Shown here one piece after another: positions 24,269-31,813 of a stretch of 31,813 nucleotides of DNA. The translations under genes and the position numbers were made by a program. Origin of the DNA: Flavobacterium psychrophilum (GTDB lineage Bacteria; Bacteroidota; Bacteroidia; Flavobacteriales; Flavobacteriaceae). The DNA lies in assembly GCA_945860385.1 (NCBI GenBank), contig CAMAQD010000030.1, forward strand, positions 1 to 31,813, in the 5' to 3' direction. The stretch's first letter is position 1. Each line of letters opens with the position of its first letter. The notes beneath the pieces were generated by a model that did not search any database, was not told the origin of the DNA, and was given only the letters and a program-made list of their open reading frames with translations.

Positions 24269-25284
24269 GCGTATCCCGTTCTTCGTTCTTGTCCGATTTC
24301 TGCAATTGACGATTTCTTGATTCCATCACGGTCACAAAAGAATGGGGCATTGTTTTCTAGTTCCATAAACCGAGCCCAAAGAGGAGTTGCATTGGTATCT
24401 TTCACCATCACTTTTTCGACAATTTTGCTATTAGGAACAGGAACGCGTTCTTCTCTAAGGTCTGTAATTTTTGTTTTTTCGAACCAAGTTACCGCACTGT
24501 TTACTGCTGTAATTATTTCTGGTGACGGGTTTTCGATTGACATTAAAAGCAAAACGATTTTAGCAGATTCTTTCCCGCTTAAAGAAGCTAATTCATAAGC
24601 GCGTGCATTTGCCGGAAGCAAGGTCACTTCGTCATGTTGTGCACACCAAGCAGTGAGAACGCCATTTTGTTTGTATTGTGTTTTTAAAATACAGTCGATT
24701 CCTTTGTCGAAAGCGATTTTGGCTTTTTCTAAAGTGGCTTCAGGAGGTTTTATAGAATAGTAATCCGTTTTTTCTACGCACTCTTTTAATACATTTAATA
24801 TGTTGACCATTGAATCATCATTATAAGTGATGTGTGTGTAATATCCCTTTTTAAGAGGATAAAATTGGGGCCAACCTCCATTTTCATATTGTGCATTCAA
24901 CAAATAATTTAAACCAGCTAAAAAGGCTGTTTTATATCTTTCGTCCGGAACTTGGCCATACATTTTTGCTAAAAACAACATTTCTTGGCAGGTTGCACCA
25001 TTATCAGTTGTCACTTCTTTAGTGTTGGATTTTAGGGTAATTAATTTTTGCTTTTCTTCCTCATTCAAAGGAGTTTGCATTTGAATGTTTTTTGGCCATC
25101 CGCCAACATTGCGTTGGTATAACAATACATTTTCAGCAATTTGTTTTGCTTCATTGGAAGCAAACCAAGCACCTTCCTTTTCTTTAATTATTGAAGCCCA
25201 TTTTTGATTGTGAACTTGAGCCTGAATACTTGTGTTTACTAGAAATAGTAAAGCAAATAAAATTATAGTTTTTAATTTTTTCAT
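24199..25284 (-). CDS. pelA: Pectate lyase, PL10 family
   Basis: A 361-residue secreted (alpha/alpha)-toroid lyase acting on polygalacturonate with calcium. The start at 25284 (MKKLKTIILF) is chosen because it begins a clear signal peptide (1-22, ending QAQ); upstream in-frame ATG codons would add non-signal residues overlapping GH43. Seen: NVGGWPKN (59-66), TTDNGATCQEMLFLA (92-106), NGGWPQFYP (135-143), ITYNDDSM (152-159), AWCAQHD (212-218), ELASLSGKES (231-240), NNAPFFCDRDGI (311-322) and RRTGYAWYTNEP (334-345), the last holding the family's conserved arginine region. The stop comes after KKYPAWKKKLKL, inside the A-run frame change before CE8. The start is 13 bp after the GH43 stop. Confidence 0.92.
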   Translation of the reverse strand: MKKLKTIILFALLFLVNTSIQAQVHNQKWASIIKEKEGAWFASNEAKQIAENVLLYQRNVGGWPKNIQMQTPLNEEEKQKLITLKSNTKEVTTDNGATCQEMLFLAKMYGQVPDERYKTAFLAGLNYLLNAQYENGGWPQFYPLKKGYYTHITYNDDSMVNILNVLKECVEKTDYYSIKPPEATLEKAKIAFDKGIDCILKTQYKQNGVLTAWCAQHDEVTLLPANARAYELASLSGKESAKIVLLLMSIENPSPEIITAVNSAVTWFEKTKITDLREERVPVPNSKIVEKVMVKDTNATPLWARFMELENNAPFFCDRDGIKKSSIAEIGQERRTGYAWYTNEPKEVLKKYPAWKKKLKL

Positions 25285-25297
25285 TTTGAGTTTGTTG

Positions 25298-26917
25298 TTA
25301 TTTTGTGATTCTAAACCAATCAATTGCGGCACTTCCAGCGTCATTTATTACGCCTTGCCTCAATGCCAAAAGGCCTATTTTTGCACCTATCCATTTGCCT
25401 TCTTTCGCTGTAAAACTTTCGCCAATTGGATTAAATGTGTCTCCATTTTCACTGTAGAAAAATTCACAAATGCCATTGGCTTTTACTTTTACTTGTAAAT
25501 AAACTGTTTTGTTTTGTATTGCAATAAGTTTGCTTTCGGTTTCTACTCCTTTTTTATCAGCTTTTAAAGCTGTTTTTTGAGAAACATATAATTTTCCACC
25601 TTCTTGTTTTAGACATAAAAAACTATAATCCAATCCCATAATTACCAATCCTGTGTATTCACCTTCAAATCGTGAATTGAACGTGAGTTTTGTAGTGGCA
25701 GTAAACTCGTTTGAAGGGAATTTTTGTAACAATAAATTGGGAACATCAAATAGATTGATATACTCTTTTGGTACAGGAATACAATTCAAATTGTAATATC
25801 CCATAGGTGTTGGAAAACCCCAAGTGATTTGAGGATTTGCGTGCCATTGCCATTGGAGACCAAGTTTTGGAACATTGAATTCGTCACTCTCTGTTGGTGT
25901 TTCTATAGGGAATGATTTCTTACCAACATTTGGTTTTTTAAAGTTCATTACTGGTTCTCCAATGCCGTTTTTGTCGTCATCAGTTCCTATTATTGGCCAA
26001 TCTTTTTCCCATTTCATTGGTTGTAAATGCACCACTCTTCCGTAAGCAAACTGATCTTGAAAATGAATAAACCAATCTTCTCCTGTTTGTGTTTGTACCC
26101 AAGCCCCTTGATGCGGTCCATTTACAGTAGATTTTCCTTGATCCATTACCTTTCTTTTTTCATAAGGTCCAAAAACGTTTTTAGATCTTAAAACGGTTTG
26201 CCAACCAGTTGCTACTCCACCAGCTGGCGCAAAAATGTAGTAATAGCCGTTTCGTTTGTAAAATTTTGGGCCTTCAATCGTATTTTCATCGGCGTGACCG
26301 TCAATAATCATCACATCATCATTATTGGCTGATGAACCTTCGGAATTCATAGAGCAAACAGCTAAAAGGCTTTTGATTCCGGCACGACTTCCTGCAAAAG
26401 CATATCCAAGATATACTTTTCCATCTTCGTCCCAAAGAGGCGTTGGATCAATTAATCCTTTTCCTTCTTTAACCATTATGGGTTCAGACCAAGGACCTTC
26501 GGCTTTTCGTGCTTTTACAAGATAAATACCGTAATCTGGATCAGGATAGTAAATATAAAATTCATTGTTATGATAGCGAATGCAAGGGGCCCAAACGCCA
26601 TTGCCGTGTTGAGGTTTGTTGAATACTTCCAACGGTTTTTGTTTAGAAAGTGCATAACCAATTAATTTCCAGTTTACCAAATCTTTTGAATGTAGAATAG
26701 GCAAGCCCGGAATACAATTAAACGATGACGCGGTCATATAATAATCATCACCAACACGAATAGCATCTGGGTCGGAATAATCAGCATACAAAATGGGGTT
26801 TTTATAGGTTCCATCTCCGTTATCAGCTACCCAAACTTGGGAATGATTTTCCTGTCCTAATGTCGTTTGAATTGAAATTAGGAATACAAAAAAAGCTATG
26901 ATTTTAAAAAATTTCAT
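25298..26917 (-). CDS. Glycoside hydrolase family 43
   Basis: A 539-residue secreted enzyme with a five-blade beta-propeller (about residues 35-325) and a C-terminal beta-sandwich domain (about 345-539) of the GH43_C2 type. Signal peptide 1-21. Catalytic residues by alignment of motifs: base Asp49 (YADYSDPDAIRVG), pKa-modulating Asp157 (GLIDPTPLW) and acid Glu215 (NTIEGPKFY). GH43 members remove arabinose, xylose or galactose from side chains. In this pectin operon an arabinan, arabinogalactan or xylose-branch target is plausible, but the subfamily and sugar are not decidable by eye. It is located 7 bp after the GH105 stop. Confidence 0.9.
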   Translation of the reverse strand: MKFFKIIAFFVFLISIQTTLGQENHSQVWVADNGDGTYKNPILYADYSDPDAIRVGDDYYMTASSFNCIPGLPILHSKDLVNWKLIGYALSKQKPLEVFNKPQHGNGVWAPCIRYHNNEFYIYYPDPDYGIYLVKARKAEGPWSEPIMVKEGKGLIDPTPLWDEDGKVYLGYAFAGSRAGIKSLLAVCSMNSEGSSANNDDVMIIDGHADENTIEGPKFYKRNGYYYIFAPAGGVATGWQTVLRSKNVFGPYEKRKVMDQGKSTVNGPHQGAWVQTQTGEDWFIHFQDQFAYGRVVHLQPMKWEKDWPIIGTDDDKNGIGEPVMNFKKPNVGKKSFPIETPTESDEFNVPKLGLQWQWHANPQITWGFPTPMGYYNLNCIPVPKEYINLFDVPNLLLQKFPSNEFTATTKLTFNSRFEGEYTGLVIMGLDYSFLCLKQEGGKLYVSQKTALKADKKGVETESKLIAIQNKTVYLQVKVKANGICEFFYSENGDTFNPIGESFTAKEGKWIGAKIGLLALRQGVINDAGSAAIDWFRITK

Positions 26918-26924
26918 TTCTATT

Positions 26925-28157
26925 TTATCTGTTTAATTCTAAGGCTGCCAGAATAAATGGCCCAGTTGCTTTTGGATCATTGTCTTTTTTTCTTTCATTG
27001 ACATAATATTCGTAGGAACCGTCTCTGTATGGAATACCTCCAAGTCCTGCAACGGCGCACGCTTGAGTAAGTGTAATTGTCCCATCGGTATCTGTTTTTA
27101 TCAATTGTTTGGTCAAACCATCGAAGGCTTTGTTGGCTACTTTTTTATATTTTGACGTTAAATATCCTTTGTTTGCCCCTTTTGCATAAACATAAGCAAA
27201 CATTGAGGTTCCTGACGATTCTAAATAGTTTCCTTCTTTTCCGCCTTTATCGGTTACTTGATACCACAAACCCGTTTTTTCGTCTTGAAATTTTTCTAAA
27301 CTTGCGGCGATGTTATTCAAATAACTAACTAATTCTTTTTGTTTTGGATGGTCTTTTGGAAAATAATCCAAGGCATCAACTAAGGCCATCATATACCAAC
27401 CGATGGATCTTGACCAGAAATTTGGAGAAACACCCGTATCTTTATTAGCCCAAGGCATTAATTTTTTTTCGTCCCAACCGTGATATAATAATCCTGTTTT
27501 TGGGTCAGTGGCGTGCAATTGAATTTCTTCAAATTGTTTAGCAACATCGTCTAGATTTTTTCCATTTTCAAAAGTAACGGTGTATTGTGCATAGAATGGT
27601 TCACCCATATACAGGCCGTCGAGCCACATTTGGTTGGTGTAAATTTGTTTGTGCCAAAATCCACCTGATGCAGTTCTTGGTTGTCCTTCCAATTGTTTTT
27701 TTAACGTTTGCATCGCTACTAAATAGCGATTTTCTTTTGTAGTTTGGTATAAATTAAATAATAAACGACCAGGCAAAACTAAGTCTATATTGTATTTTTC
27801 TAATTCATAGGTTTTAATAGTTCCATCGTTTTGAACTAAAATATCCACATAGTTTTTTATGTAGTCTGCATACCTTGGATCCGGATTTTTTTTATACAAT
27901 TCTTCGAATGAGTGAAGTACCAAGGCGTGTACATAGTCCCATTTTGGAGTTTTTGCATCGTCAATCATATACGCTTGTGGATGACGTTTCATTAACGTTA
28001 AAGCCATTTTATCAGACCATTTTGCGTCTTTTGAAATTTCAATATTTTGTGATTCAACCGTTTTTATGGGTTCCTGCGCTTTGGATTTACAACTAAAAAA
28101 AGCTAGTGAAATAAATAGTGTGGTAGCTTTTAAAAGGCTTATTTTTATGTTTAACAT
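26925..28157 (-). CDS. Unsaturated rhamnogalacturonyl hydrolase, GH105
   Basis: A 410-residue (alpha/alpha)6-barrel enzyme of the GH88/GH105 group. These hydrate the C4-C5 double bond of unsaturated uronic acid left by lyases, releasing the end sugar. Seen: lipoprotein-type signal (FISLAFFSC, Cys23), YNIDLVLPGRLLF with Asp125, and GGFWHKQIYTNQMWLDGLYM with Asp180, matching the two aspartates of B. subtilis YteR. Further stretches are NFWSRSIGWYMMALVDAL and ESSGTSMFAYVYAKG. Lipidation would place it in the periplasm or at the outer membrane. It acts after PL1 and PL10. The distance to the DUF4861 gene is 58 bp and to GH43 7 bp. Confidence 0.92.
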   Translation of the reverse strand: MLNIKISLLKATTLFISLAFFSCKSKAQEPIKTVESQNIEISKDAKWSDKMALTLMKRHPQAYMIDDAKTPKWDYVHALVLHSFEELYKKNPDPRYADYIKNYVDILVQNDGTIKTYELEKYNIDLVLPGRLLFNLYQTTKENRYLVAMQTLKKQLEGQPRTASGGFWHKQIYTNQMWLDGLYMGEPFYAQYTVTFENGKNLDDVAKQFEEIQLHATDPKTGLLYHGWDEKKLMPWANKDTGVSPNFWSRSIGWYMMALVDALDYFPKDHPKQKELVSYLNNIAASLEKFQDEKTGLWYQVTDKGGKEGNYLESSGTSMFAYVYAKGANKGYLTSKYKKVANKAFDGLTKQLIKTDTDGTITLTQACAVAGLGGIPYRDGSYEYYVNERKKDNDPKATGPFILAALELNR

Positions 28158-28215
28158 AATTTGGATGTTTACTATTTTTTAAAATTTGATTACCAATAAG
28201 ACATTTTATTTCTAA

Positions 28216-29184
28216 CTAAAGCTTATTCTTTTTGTTTAAAACATCTAATTTTTCATCTAAATATTTGATGAATTCTTCTTTAGATTTTACACCTCCAATT
28301 TCTTGTTCCCAAGCTCCTAAAAGGTAAAAAGAATTTGATTTAGTACTTGGTTTGAAAACCAATAAATGGTCAAATTCAGCATCCTCCAAAGATTCTATAG
28401 TGTTGATTTCATAAAAAATAGCCATCCCTAAATTGTCTGGAACCAAGGATTGTTTTCCGTAAGTGGCTATGTATCCCCATTTTTTGTTGGCACTTTCTTT
28501 TTTAAGGAATTCCGTGTTTTTTTGTTTTACAATTCCGGTGCAAATTCCTTTGATTTCCTTTGAAGCTTGAAAGTTGTGTTTAGTGTAAATTTGGTCCGGT
28601 TTGATACTAAGTTCAGAGGTAAAATCAATTTTATCATCAGCTGTTTTCCATCCGTAATAATTGATTTTCACACCTGATTCATTGCTTTTATTTTGAACCA
28701 TGGCGATGGTAGAATCTACAGCATAAAAGTGTAATTTTTCGTTATTTAGGTAACGGTCGATAGAACCAATTCCGATTCCTTTTCCAGCTTTTAGAATATC
28801 TGATCCCCAATCGCTCATTTCGTGATACGAATCGAAGCCATCTAATCCAACTTTGGGTAAAACCATCGCTTCGGTTTTTTTTCCGAAAATGTCAATGGCA
28901 TTTCTCCAATCGAGATATAAGCGATAGCCTATTTTATTGCTTTCCCAACCAGGACCTTCGTAACGAATGTCAAAAGAATGATCCGTATGTTCAGGAGCCA
29001 ATTTTAGACTTTGAACATTTTTAAAAGTACCACCGATATATTTGCGACCTTCCCATTTGCCTCCTTCTTTAACAGATATTTCGGCATAGGTTTTTGAGTT
29101 TTTACTTGTTGTTTTATTGTTTTGTGCCTGACAAGAGGCTAAACTCAATAGGAGTAAGGCTGCAATTATTTTAGTTGTTTTCAT
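28216..29184 (-). CDS. DUF4861 family lipoprotein
   Basis: A 322-residue exported protein with lipobox SLASC (Cys18) followed by a Thr/Ser/Lys-rich spacer. The mature part contains GGKWEGRKYIGGTFKNVQ, DIRYEGPGWESNKIGYRLYL and YHEMSDWGSDILKAGKGIG, and is rich in Trp, Tyr and Gly like a beta-sandwich sugar-binding or sugar-cleaving fold. This pattern fits DUF4861, a family found in Bacteroidota loci for uronate-containing polysaccharides. No established activity can be stated for this member; a lyase, an esterase accessory or a binding role are all possible. Its start overlaps the esterase stop by 14 bp, so translation is coupled. It sits between the esterase and GH105 in the pectin operon. Confidence 0.8.
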   Translation of the reverse strand: MKTTKIIAALLLLSLASCQAQNNKTTSKNSKTYAEISVKEGGKWEGRKYIGGTFKNVQSLKLAPEHTDHSFDIRYEGPGWESNKIGYRLYLDWRNAIDIFGKKTEAMVLPKVGLDGFDSYHEMSDWGSDILKAGKGIGIGSIDRYLNNEKLHFYAVDSTIAMVQNKSNESGVKINYYGWKTADDKIDFTSELSIKPDQIYTKHNFQASKEIKGICTGIVKQKNTEFLKKESANKKWGYIATYGKQSLVPDNLGMAIFYEINTIESLEDAEFDHLLVFKPSTKSNSFYLLGAWEQEIGGVKSKEEFIKYLDEKLDVLNKKNKL

Positions 29185-30124
29185 TTTTATATTGTTTAAA
29201 TACTTTATCTAAAAATTGTGATGTAAATACTATAGTTTCGTCAAACCAAGGATCTAAAAACCAAAAGGAATGAGGTGAATTCTGAATTGTTTGGACCTCA
29301 TTATAAATTCCGTTTTTGTTTAAAATCGCAATCATATCGTCTCTTCCAGCGTGAAATCGAGGAATACTGCTATTTATAAATAGGGTAGGAGGTGTGTTTT
29401 TATCTGTATGATTTAATGGAGAAGCTTGCTGCCAAATTGTTGGAATTTCTTCATAACTGCCTCCTAACCATAAACCAGCTACTTTTCCTTCTTCAGATTC
29501 ACGATGTTTAAAAGCTAAGATACCGTCAATATTTATGATTGCTTGAACGTATGATGAATTTTTAAGAATCGTATCATCTTCAAAATTTCTATTTTCATTT
29601 GTAGTTCCTATTAAGGCAGCCATTTGACCACCGGATGAACAACCTAAAACTGCAATTTTATTAGGATTAACATTGAATTTTGTTGCATTTTTTCTAATAT
29701 ATTGTATTGCCTTTTTTACATCAAAAATAGCTGCTGGGTAAATTGCTTCTGGTGATAATCGGAATTCAATATTGAAACAAGAATATCCTTTGGAGGCCAT
29801 TTCAACAGCAAAATTTTCCATTTGGGATTTGTTTCCTGATTTCCAACCGCCACCGTGTATGATAATTATAGCGGGATTTTGTTTCTTGGTTTTATTGTAA
29901 TACGCATCAAGATGTAGTTTTCGGTTGTTTATTTTTAGATAAACTATTTCTTTTTGCTCTTTTACGTTTTCATATTTTTTGGGCTGTACAAGGCTAACAT
30001 TAGGATATTCTTTTTTTAACTTATTGTAAACACTTTTTACGGTGTAAGTGGTATCAATAGGATAGTCAGCTTGTGCAAAAACAAATTTGGAGAAAAACAA
30101 AAGGAGTATTGCAATTTTTTTCAT
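29171..30124 (-). CDS. Alpha/beta hydrolase, carbohydrate-esterase-like
   Basis: A 317-residue secreted serine hydrolase of the BD-FAE/lipase-like alpha/beta class. Seen: signal peptide (1-18, ending VFAQ), oxyanion motif HGGGWKSGNK (90-99), nucleophile elbow GCSSGG with Ser163, and catalytic-base His285 in NSPHSFWFLDPW; an acid near Asp262 (AGRDDM) is likely. Related enzymes in polysaccharide loci remove acetyl or feruloyl groups. Here deacetylation of pectin is the simplest guess, and feruloyl ester cleavage is an alternative. It is second in the operon, 108 bp after GH28, with no clear second promoter in the gap. Confidence 0.85.
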   Translation of the reverse strand: MKKIAILLLFFSKFVFAQADYPIDTTYTVKSVYNKLKKEYPNVSLVQPKKYENVKEQKEIVYLKINNRKLHLDAYYNKTKKQNPAIIIIHGGGWKSGNKSQMENFAVEMASKGYSCFNIEFRLSPEAIYPAAIFDVKKAIQYIRKNATKFNVNPNKIAVLGCSSGGQMAALIGTTNENRNFEDDTILKNSSYVQAIINIDGILAFKHRESEEGKVAGLWLGGSYEEIPTIWQQASPLNHTDKNTPPTLFINSSIPRFHAGRDDMIAILNKNGIYNEVQTIQNSPHSFWFLDPWFDETIVFTSQFLDKVFKQYKNENN

Positions 30125-30232
30125 TGTTTAGTTTGAAGAATAAAACCTTTTGCAAAATTTAATAGAGGCGCTTGTAAGCTCCTGATTCAGCTAATTTAAA
30201 ACAATTAATTAACCATTTTTGTCCCCATCATT

Positions 30233-31684
30233 TTAATTGTTGGTATTTTTTACAAGTTCACCGTTAATGTAGGTGTTAACTAATTTAAGATTTTCAACAT
30301 TTTCGATTGAAAACGGAGTGTCTACTTTTTCAATAATTACATTTTTAAACGTAATATTTTTAATAGGAGACTCTTTATGACCCGTAGCAAATATGCTAAA
30401 TTTCCCGCCATATTTTACTTTTACATTTTCAAGACTGATGTTTTCAATGCGGGGAATGAATTTTCCTTCTTGGTTGCCATGAACGCTATAAAACATATCA
30501 ACTTTTAAAACAGCTTCTTTTACTTCTCCGATTTCAATGTTTCTAACATAAAAATTTTCTATTAATCCGCCTCTTTTAGAGTTCGTTTTCAATCGAATGG
30601 CAACATCAAGGTTTGGACTGCTCATTATGCAATTTTCTACATAAACATTACTTACTCCAGCAGACATTTCACTGCCAATGGTTACTCCGCCGTGGCCATC
30701 ATACATTTTACAATTTTGAACAATTATATTTTCACTTTTAATACCAACTCTTCTTCCATCTGCATCTCGGCCTGCTTTTATTGCGATACAGTCATCTCCG
30801 GTATTGAAAGTGCAATTCTTTATTATTACATTTTTTGAATATTCAGGATCGCAACCATCATTGTTTGGGCCATGGCTATTTATTGCAACACCGTCAATGG
30901 TAACATTGGTGGCTTTCATTGGATGAAGAATCCAAAAAGGGGCATTAATAATTTTTATGTCTTTGACCAATACATTGGTACATTCAAAAAACTCAACAAA
31001 ATTTGGCCTCAAATAATGATTTTCACCAAAAATTCTTTCTGGCACTCCAACACCTTTTTCAGCCATATTCATTAAATTTTCAATGTCTTTTTGTTGTTTT
31101 GGCATTCCCTCTTTCCAACCGTAAGTATCTTTTCCGCACCAAGACCACCAATTATCATTATTGGCTTGACCATTTATTGTTCCTTTTCCTGTAATGGCAA
31201 CATTTGTTTTTTGATATGCATAAATTAGAGGTGAGTAATTCATACATTCTGTTCCTTCAAAAGTGGTATGAACTAAGGGAAGGAAATCTTTTAGGTTTGT
31301 ACTAAAAATAATTTCAGCTCCTTCTTCTATATGCAAATTCACATTGTTTTCTAAATGAATTGGACCTGATAAAAATTTTCCTTTTGGGATCAGGACTATT
31401 CCGCCTCCATTTTTGGAACAAACTTTAATTGCTTTTTTTATGGCTAGAGTATTATTGAAAGTGCCATTTGATTTTGCTCCGTATTTAATAATGTTATAGG
31501 TTTTATTGGGGAATGTAACTGGTTTTACATTCTTAATTATCAACTCCATTTTATCCCAAACTACTTTAGTATCTGGAATTTCCTGAGATTTTGCAGCAGT
31601 TGAAACAATTAAAATCATTGCAATTGCAAACCGAAAGAATCCATTGGCCTTATTGGCGGGAGGAAATATTTTTAAATGTTTCAT
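30233..31684 (-). CDS. Polygalacturonase, GH28
   Basis: A 483-residue beta-helix hydrolase that cuts homogalacturonan or exo-acts on its oligomers, or acts on rhamnogalacturonan. Seen: an N-terminal basic stretch and hydrophobic signal (about 16-33), YGAKSNGTFNNTLAIKKAI (68-86), and the four GH28 motifs: NND (274-276), GDDCIAIKAG (296-305) with Asp297 and Asp298, GHGG (330-333) with His331, and RLK (364-366). All catalytic aspartates, the histidine and the RxK pair are present. It is the first gene of the operon, 34 bp behind a LacI-type operator. Endo or exo mode cannot be told by eye. Confidence 0.95.
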   Translation of the reverse strand: MKHLKIFPPANKANGFFRFAIAMILIVSTAAKSQEIPDTKVVWDKMELIIKNVKPVTFPNKTYNIIKYGAKSNGTFNNTLAIKKAIKVCSKNGGGIVLIPKGKFLSGPIHLENNVNLHIEEGAEIIFSTNLKDFLPLVHTTFEGTECMNYSPLIYAYQKTNVAITGKGTINGQANNDNWWSWCGKDTYGWKEGMPKQQKDIENLMNMAEKGVGVPERIFGENHYLRPNFVEFFECTNVLVKDIKIINAPFWILHPMKATNVTIDGVAINSHGPNNDGCDPEYSKNVIIKNCTFNTGDDCIAIKAGRDADGRRVGIKSENIIVQNCKMYDGHGGVTIGSEMSAGVSNVYVENCIMSSPNLDVAIRLKTNSKRGGLIENFYVRNIEIGEVKEAVLKVDMFYSVHGNQEGKFIPRIENISLENVKVKYGGKFSIFATGHKESPIKNITFKNVIIEKVDTPFSIENVENLKLVNTYINGELVKNTNN

Positions 31685-31717
31685 TTTTTTAAAATTAAAA
31701 TTTTTAATATCATTAAA

Positions 31718-31731
31718 TGTAATCGATTACG
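31718..31731. promoter_or_regulatory. LacI-type operator before GH28
   Basis: TGTAATCGATTACG differs at one end base from the palindrome TGTAATCGATTACA. It sits 34 bp upstream of the GH28 start and just downstream of the -7 box, about where transcription would begin. Together with the copy at 22484-22497 it marks two units of one regulon. Confidence 0.85.
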
Positions 31732-31762
31732 CAAACATACGAATAAGTTTGAAATAAACAAA
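31732..31762 (-). promoter_or_regulatory. Sigma-A promoter of the pectin operon
   Basis: On the minus strand TTTG (31762-31759) and TATGTTTG (31739-31732) are 19 bases apart, an excellent match to the Bacteroidota TTG-N~19-TAnnTTTG promoter. The LacI-type operator abuts the -7 box on its downstream side. A weak hairpin, ATGCTT with AAGCAT (31766-31781), lies just upstream. To 31813 no other gene start is seen. Confidence 0.75.
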
Positions 31763-31813
31763 ATTATGCTTAAAAAAGCATTTAATATATTTTCAATCAA
31801 AAAAAATAATAAT

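Noticed and set aside
24014..24598. A 194-codon plus-strand frame across the PL10-CE8 junction
   Set aside because: It is antisense to two conserved enzymes and Phe/Ser/Cys-rich without a recognisable domain.
30166..30183. Hairpin AGGCGCTT with AAGCTCCT between GH28 and the esterase gene as a terminator
   Set aside because: It has one mismatch, almost no loop and no T-run on the minus strand. It might be an mRNA processing structure, but the evidence is too thin to list.

Overview
The window is low in GC and looks like a chromosomal segment of a Bacteroidota member, most probably Flavobacterium or a close relative. The grounds are a type IX secretion sorting domain on the pectate lyase, TAnnTTTG promoter boxes, short signal peptides and lipoboxes with aromatic residues, a type IIA topoisomerase pair of the flavobacterial kind, and several small membrane or lipoproteins of Flavobacteriaceae type. 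No rRNA, tRNA, CRISPR array or intact insertion sequence was seen.

Positions 1-360 hold a decayed 3' end of a tyrosine recombinase and an unusual trio of GCGTATAA inverted repeats, so the left edge is probably the scar of a mobile element. Positions 361-8700 are ordinary chromosome. They contain a minus-strand operon (LolD-like ATPase, polytopic membrane protein, TIGR02757 protein), three small membrane or lipoproteins, the serine biosynthesis genes serA and serC separated by a repeat-filled gap, a LuxC-type acyl-CoA reductase, and a divergent dicluster ferredoxin. Next come a TonB-dependent receptor (minus strand), ychF, a lipoprotein and a flavin reductase. The two topoisomerase IV genes parE and parC follow on the plus strand, with a PDDEXK nuclease of the DUF1016/YhcG type and a cysteine-rich lipoprotein lodged between them.

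From about 21000 to the right edge the minus strand carries a pectin-degradation locus. In transcription order it encodes GH28 polygalacturonase, an alpha/beta hydrolase esterase, a DUF4861 protein, GH105 unsaturated galacturonyl hydrolase, GH43, PL10 pectate lyase, CE8 pectin methylesterase, CE12 rhamnogalacturonan acetylesterase, and a separately promoted PL1 pectate lyase with a T9SS tail. The inferred division of labour is: CE8, CE12 and the esterase strip methyl and acetyl groups; PL1, PL10 and GH28 cut the backbone; GH105 removes the unsaturated ends; GH43 trims side chains. A near-perfect LacI-type operator, TGTAATCGATTACA, lies next to a TAnnTTTG box before both GH28 and PL1, so one LacI-family repressor outside the window probably controls both units. 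No SusC/SusD pair, transporter or regulator of the locus lies inside the window.

The most striking observations are these. (1) PL10 and CE8 are separated only by a frame change at a run of nine A; one extra A, or a -1 slip, would give a single secreted PL10-CE8 enzyme, and CE8 has no signal peptide of its own. (2) Four palindromes lie in a short variable linker of the DUF1016 nuclease. (3) The paired LacI-type promoter-operators. (4) The recombinase scar with GCGTATAA repeats at the left edge.
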